A stretch of 64,000 nt of DNA from positions 272,957,811 through 273,021,810 of the forward strand of contig JBOZIK010000001.1 in the NCBI GenBank assembly GCA_051453625.1, in the 5' to 3' direction. How positions within the stretch are numbered: the stretch's first letter is position 1; every line of letters starts with the position of its first letter. Under the pieces are notes generated by a model. That model worked only from the letters and a program-made list of their open reading frames with translations. It was not told the origin of the DNA and searched no databases. The stretch comes from Welwitschia mirabilis (lineage: Eukaryota > Gnetophyta > Gnetopsida > Welwitschiales). Both the position numbers and the translations under genes were made by a program. Positions 59,685 through 64,000 of this stretch are shown piece by piece.

Positions 59685-59696
59685 AAAGGAGGAGAT
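59685..59696 (+). promoter_or_regulatory. polypurine tract of the copia element
   Basis: AAAGGAGGAGAT immediately before TGTTGAG, the start of the 3' LTR. It serves as primer for plus-strand DNA synthesis in LTR elements. Confidence 0.88.
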
Positions 59697-61037
59697 TGTT
59701 GAGTTAATATTTATTAATTTGATTTAAAATAATATTTTTTGTTTAGTAAAACATGTTGTATATTATGTAGAAAATGTTAATCATTGCAGTTTAGAAGTTA
59801 ATAAAATTTTGTTACTAATTGAACTTGAATCTAATAGTTTTAATCCCTTCTAATTAATCGACTAGATTCTTAAGGAGTAAACCACATCTAAGCCTTACAC
59901 CATAATGAAGTAAATATAGAGGAGTTAACTAGATTCTTGAGGGATTAATCTAGCTTAAGCATCTAATATTTCATAGCTAATCACTAAGGGGTCGACTAGA
60001 TTTTTGAGGGGTTAACCATACCTGAGCATCAAGCCTTTCATAACTAATCATCAAGGAGTCGACTAAATTCTAAAGAAGTCAACTAGGCCTAGAGTAAAAT
60101 GCTTTCCACCATTTATTAGTAAGAAGTCGATTAGACATATGTGGGGTTAATCAAACCTAGACCATAAGATAACATTTTAGTTTTTCTTAGATATGAAATT
60201 GCTAGGATGGACATGTGGGTAACTAGATCTATAATCGACTATATTCTAAGGGATTGACTAGACATGGATCTATGAAAAGCAGGGATAAAATAGAAGAAGA
60301 TAAGGGTGACTAACATCAGTGATGACACTAGATGGAGTCAACTAGGTGTTTTGAGAAGTCAAGCAGTCATATGAAAATAGGATTTTTCTACCCATTTGAG
60401 CACCTGTTTTAATTTGTTAGAGAGTCTTTTGACTTGAAAAAACCCTAAAAAGTTTTTCTGATATATTTTCTGAGAGTTAAAATAACCGTAGCACTTTTGA
60501 ATCATTGTGAAATCATCATCCTCTATCTATTTAAAGATGAACTAAAAGTTGTTGTTATCATTTTTTACTTGGTTAAGTCAGTTGAACTTTGTGCTTGTAG
60601 ATCATACTATCTTTTCAAGAAGTGTAGTAATAAATTTCTTGAGCTAGAGATCAAGTGAAACCTTTGCATTATAGCATACCTTTATCATCACTTCACATTC
60701 TTATAAAGGTTAAGACTGAGCCTTAGAAAAGTCTTATTATAAAGGTTATAGTAAATGTGAAATACCTAGGAAGATATTAATGAAGATCTGGGTTAGGCTT
60801 GGGTAGAAGCTGATCACCAAAAGTGAAGTAAGGGGTTTCTTGAACTATTATAAATCTTGTATGCATCTCCATCAGTATTTTTGTGCTTTTAGTATTTTAT
60901 TTTTAGATTAGCCTTTTTTTTATTTACATACATATTTTAGTACTTATTTCATATGGAGATAGTATGTAAATATATTTTATTTATTTTTTAAATCCTATTC
61001 ACGTCTCCCCCACTCTAGGGTTCTTGTTCCTTAGCCA
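59697..61037 (+). repeat. 3' LTR of the copia element (1.34 kb)
   Basis: TGTTGAGTTAATATT...CCTTAGCCA. Aligns with 51567-53107 throughout. It contains the GTCGACTAGA-rich repeat array (about 59840-60380). Flanking 5-mers do not form a clear duplication (ATTAT before the 5' LTR, TAACT after this one). Confidence 0.85.
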
Positions 61038-62589
61038 TAACTAGTAATCTCTTATACTTGGGATTTTAAAAGTAATAGTATTAGATTTAGCCAATCTTGA
61101 AACATTCATATATCTATGAACTTAATTTTATTTATTCTTTGGTTCTTATATTCTCTCTTAATGGTATGAGTATCTATTTATTTAAGTGAATTCTCCCTTA
61201 CTTCTCATCTTATTACTTTATTCTTATTATTAAGAGTACTTACTTATGTGGGCTTTACTTTAAAAAAAATATAGAAAAGAAATAAATAATAACAATGATC
61301 TTTTCTATCTGAGCTAAAAACATGGTTATTATGATGTCCCATCATACTACAGTAAATTTATCCAAGATGGTCCTTTGGTAGTGTTAGTAGCTATGGTAAA
61401 TCAACTAGGGGATTAGTTGATCATGATTTCTAGGTTCTTACTCCTCTAACAATGGTTGCACTTCCTTCATCATGAAAATAATTATCACTTAAAGAATATG
61501 AAATCAGTGATGTCCCTGATATCATTATAGGTATTGCTTGTTTCTTAGACTTATTATGCATACAATACTTCCACATGATCAATTCACTTTTTAGGATTTT
61601 GTATTATTTGAAGGTATGAATAGATAGGTTTATTTCTAAGTATATTTTGATCTTATCATTTATTTATTGAGAACATGAAATCTTCTTGGCATTATCGTAA
61701 TCCTTGTCTGTTCAAGTAGTACTTTATGAAGTTTTTACATCATGTCGTGCATCATTAGTCAAGTGATTTTATGATTTTTATGAATAGACTTTTCTAGATT
61801 AATATTCTATAAAGGTAAACAATCTTTTTTATGTTCTTAGTTATCTATTTTCATTTTTTAATTTTTGCTAGTTATTTTATTCAGAATTTTAAAATCATTT
61901 TTATGCTCTTTCATCATGTTTTGAGGGTCATTTTGAGATTTTACGATACATATACATGACATAATGATCGTATTTTTATTTTATATTATTTATATGATAT
62001 GCATTATAGACATTATTTAGCAAGCCACAATAAAGTATTTATAACATCTTCTTACAAGTACAATCCAAAATATTTGGAAGACCATGAAGAAGGAAAATAA
62101 AATTATGATTATTTTTGATGTATTTACCACTTATAGACTAAAATTTAAACTCATTGACTAGCTTATATACATCATTTTGATTTATCACTATTTTTATTAT
62201 ATATACACATCATCATTTTCTAAGTTATCATGATTATATCCTATCACAATTTTAATATATGTTATTTAATTTTTATCTTGTGATGTGTTAAACATTTTAA
62301 GTGGGGAGTTAGTACTCAAATTTTTTTAATGATTATATTTGTAGGTACTTAACCTTTATTCTGAGTTTGTGAACCTATTGTACATATAGTTATTCAGATG
62401 ATAGTGAAGATGATAATGTTATTATACATCTTGTAGAGGCAATATGTTAGTTTACTAGTTTTTGATATTTAATCTTGCATGATAAAGATTTTTAAACTTA
62501 ATTTATGTTTTCCTAATTATTGTTTATCTTACTTAATTTACCTCATAATTAGTAGTTGATCACTTACTTTATTAAGAATTGACAAGGAT
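61038..62589 (+). other. LARD-like element interior, right part; no gene recognised
   Basis: 1.55 kb of T-rich sequence between the nested copia element and the polypurine tract. I found no coding motif. Confidence 0.45.
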
Positions 62590-62602
62590 AAGTAGGAGGC
62601 AA
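62590..62602 (+). promoter_or_regulatory. polypurine tract of the LARD-like element
   Basis: AAGTAGGAGGCAA directly before TGTTTTAATGCC, the start of the right LTR. It sets the element's orientation as plus. Confidence 0.7.
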
Positions 62603-63815
62603 TGTTTTAATGCCAAATTTTATGTTTTTGATGGGGTATTTCGGGTATTTTCACAAGAAATTTAAACAATTTTAGATGAATTTATAATGATTATGGAGAT
62701 TTGATGGGATAATCATAGAAACATGCAATTCTTAGCATATTTAGAGGAAGTTTAAGAATACTTTAACAGTTAGCATTTTTAGGAGAAGATCAATGATGTA
62801 GGAGGCTGATTTTTCTTAGCTAAAAAGGTAAGGAAACTTATCATTTCTAATGTCATGTAGTAGACATCTAGAACAACAGTGATGCTAATATAAATTAAAG
62901 CTACAAGTATGACTATGGGTTTGAAAGCTAATGAATCATCTCTTATTTTGGAATATCATCCCCAATATCATTTAAACAATAGTTAGGAGGACAACCATTT
63001 TGTATGAATGAAATAAATTATCTTGATAATGGGATCATGCATACCATGTAGGCTGATAGGGTTTCATCTCTAACTTCTAAGGTTTTATTTTTAGAACCTT
63101 TAATATAAAACTTTAAATACTCTCTTTCCCTTACTATTAGATTTATCTTTTGTAAGAAAAATTCTTATGACCAGAGATTGATGGACAAGAGATCCATCTT
63201 ACATTATATAGAGAAGTCTTCCTTAGTGTTGAGCTATGAATCCTCCATTGAGATGCTACTACTTTTTAATTGGATGTTGGTTTGAAATTAATACAATATT
63301 ATTTTTCTTATATTATGTGCATCTCCCTTATGGTTTATGTTGATTATGATTTAATAATAGTTTTATAGTTGATCTAGATCATAATAACAACCTTTTTTAA
63401 TGTTGAAATTATTAGTTTAGATTTTGTATTTCATTCCATATTGCATTCCTATAATTGCATATTTTATTTAATGTATTTTATAGCTCATATTGGCTAGGAT
63501 TGAATACTAGTTTTCCTAATTGATATAAGGGTTGATCTTACTAACAGAAAAATTAATAGTTAAATAGATTCATTACTTATTAAATTTACATTCATATTAC
63601 ATTTATTTCTATATTGTTTTTATGTTGTTTATCTTAAAGAAAAAAGAATAAAAATACTTTCTTAAAATCAATTCACTAAATTTTAGCCTAGTACCTTTTT
63701 TTATACTAGTGTGTGTTTCGTGTAAGTATTTGTAATTGGGGGGAATTGATTAAGGACTTTCACATTGCATAAATTCATACTAAAATAATTAAAATTACTA
63801 TTAGAAAAAAAGGAC
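62603..63815 (+). repeat. right (3') LTR of the LARD-like element
   Basis: Counterpart of 47731-48970, with the same TAGGGTTTCATCTCTAACTTCT words near 63056-63077. The end is approximate. Confidence 0.75.
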
Positions 63816-64000
63816 CTAGTTCAAAAGAAGAAGTAGCCATAGATCACTTATAGTTAAAAAGATTAAAAATGAAAATTTCATTTTCTTGAGGATTGATAAT
63901 TAATATTATTAGCATTACTACTCTCTACACTTGTCATCATGTTGAGAAGCTTGGGAATATAAGACACTAGAAAAAGAACTAAGATATTCAAAAGGATATT
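63816..64000. other. right flank of the LARD-like element; nothing recognised
   Basis: 185 bp, AT-rich, without motif; too short to assign. Confidence 0.4.

Larger units (their letters stand above)
51567..61037 (+). mobile_element. Ty1/copia retrotransposon, Sirevirus-like, nested insertion (9.5 kb)
   Basis: LTRs 51567-53107 and 59697-61037, an intact tRNA-Met primer-binding site (53109-53120), gag with two zinc knuckles, protease, integrase before reverse transcriptase (the copia order), RNase H, an extra ORF after pol, and a polypurine tract (59685-59696). The knuckle-before-protease arrangement and the extra ORF recall Sireviruses; that sub-assignment is inference. All ORFs carry stops. 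Confidence 0.9.
47731..63815 (+). mobile_element. LTR retrotransposon with no recognisable pol (LARD-like), interrupted by a copia element
   Basis: Two direct repeats of about 1.2 kb (47731-48970 and 62603-63815) align along their length, for example GATGCCAAATTGTATTTTTT with AATGCCAAATTTTATGTTTT. A purine-rich tract AAGTAGGAGGCAA precedes the right repeat, as a plus-strand polypurine tract should. After removing the nested copia element (51567-61037) only about 4.1 kb of interior remains, and I see no reverse transcriptase, integrase or RNase H in it. It is therefore best described as a large non-autonomous derivative or an element whose pol has decayed beyond recognition. Repeat ends are approximate. 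Confidence 0.72.

Noticed and set aside
1-64000. tRNA, rRNA, CRISPR array, satellite array, prokaryotic operon or organelle insert
   Set aside because: I looked for cloverleaf boxes, regular spaced repeats and conserved rRNA words and saw none; the elements present are typical of a plant nuclear genome.

Overview
This window is very AT-rich nuclear DNA from a plant, almost certainly a flowering plant. It looks like old, heterochromatin-type repeat sequence. Every protein-coding trace I recognise belongs to a plant mobile-element family (CACTA/TNP2, L1-type LINE with a DUF4283-like ORF1, Ty3/gypsy chromovirus, Athila-type gypsy, Ty1/copia) or is a host-gene fragment carried by one. I found no intact host gene, rRNA, tRNA or CRISPR. 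Almost all frames carry many stops, often at positions where C-to-T (or G-to-A) change of Gln or Trp codons would create them. This suggests long decay of methylated DNA. I cannot name the species.

Layout. (1) 1-8358: a CACTA DNA transposon on the minus strand, truncated by the left window edge. It has TNP2-type transposase domains (1-3928), a villin (actin-bundling protein) pseudogene without visible introns (4840-5777), subterminal repeats and a clear terminal inverted repeat at 8347-8358. (2) 8692-9032: a Ty1/copia RNase H tail. (3) about 9042-45706: an Athila-type gypsy element on the minus strand. Its left LTR is split by a LINE block (9795-23890) flanked by a 12-bp target-site duplication. 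Its interior is split by a chromovirus-type gypsy element (27121-38376). (4) 45710-45828: a second copy of the copia RNase H tail. (5) 47731 to about 63815: an LTR element with about 1.2-kb LTRs and no recognisable polymerase genes, itself interrupted by a Sirevirus-like copia element (51567-61037).

The most unusual items are these. Two diverged LINE copies both carry, near their 3' end, a 63-codon frame that reads as a DnaJ J-domain. The CACTA element carries a villin fragment in which gelsolin-like domain 1 runs directly into domain 3. The copia element keeps a 194-codon frame between pol and the 3' LTR. Four assembly gaps (272-610, 18137-18236, 44600-44656, 52736-52835) limit some calls. 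The last gap is flanked by a 76-bp duplicate that looks like an assembly artefact.

All family assignments rest on reading translated motifs by eye. No database search was run, and boundaries marked 'about' are uncertain by tens of bases.
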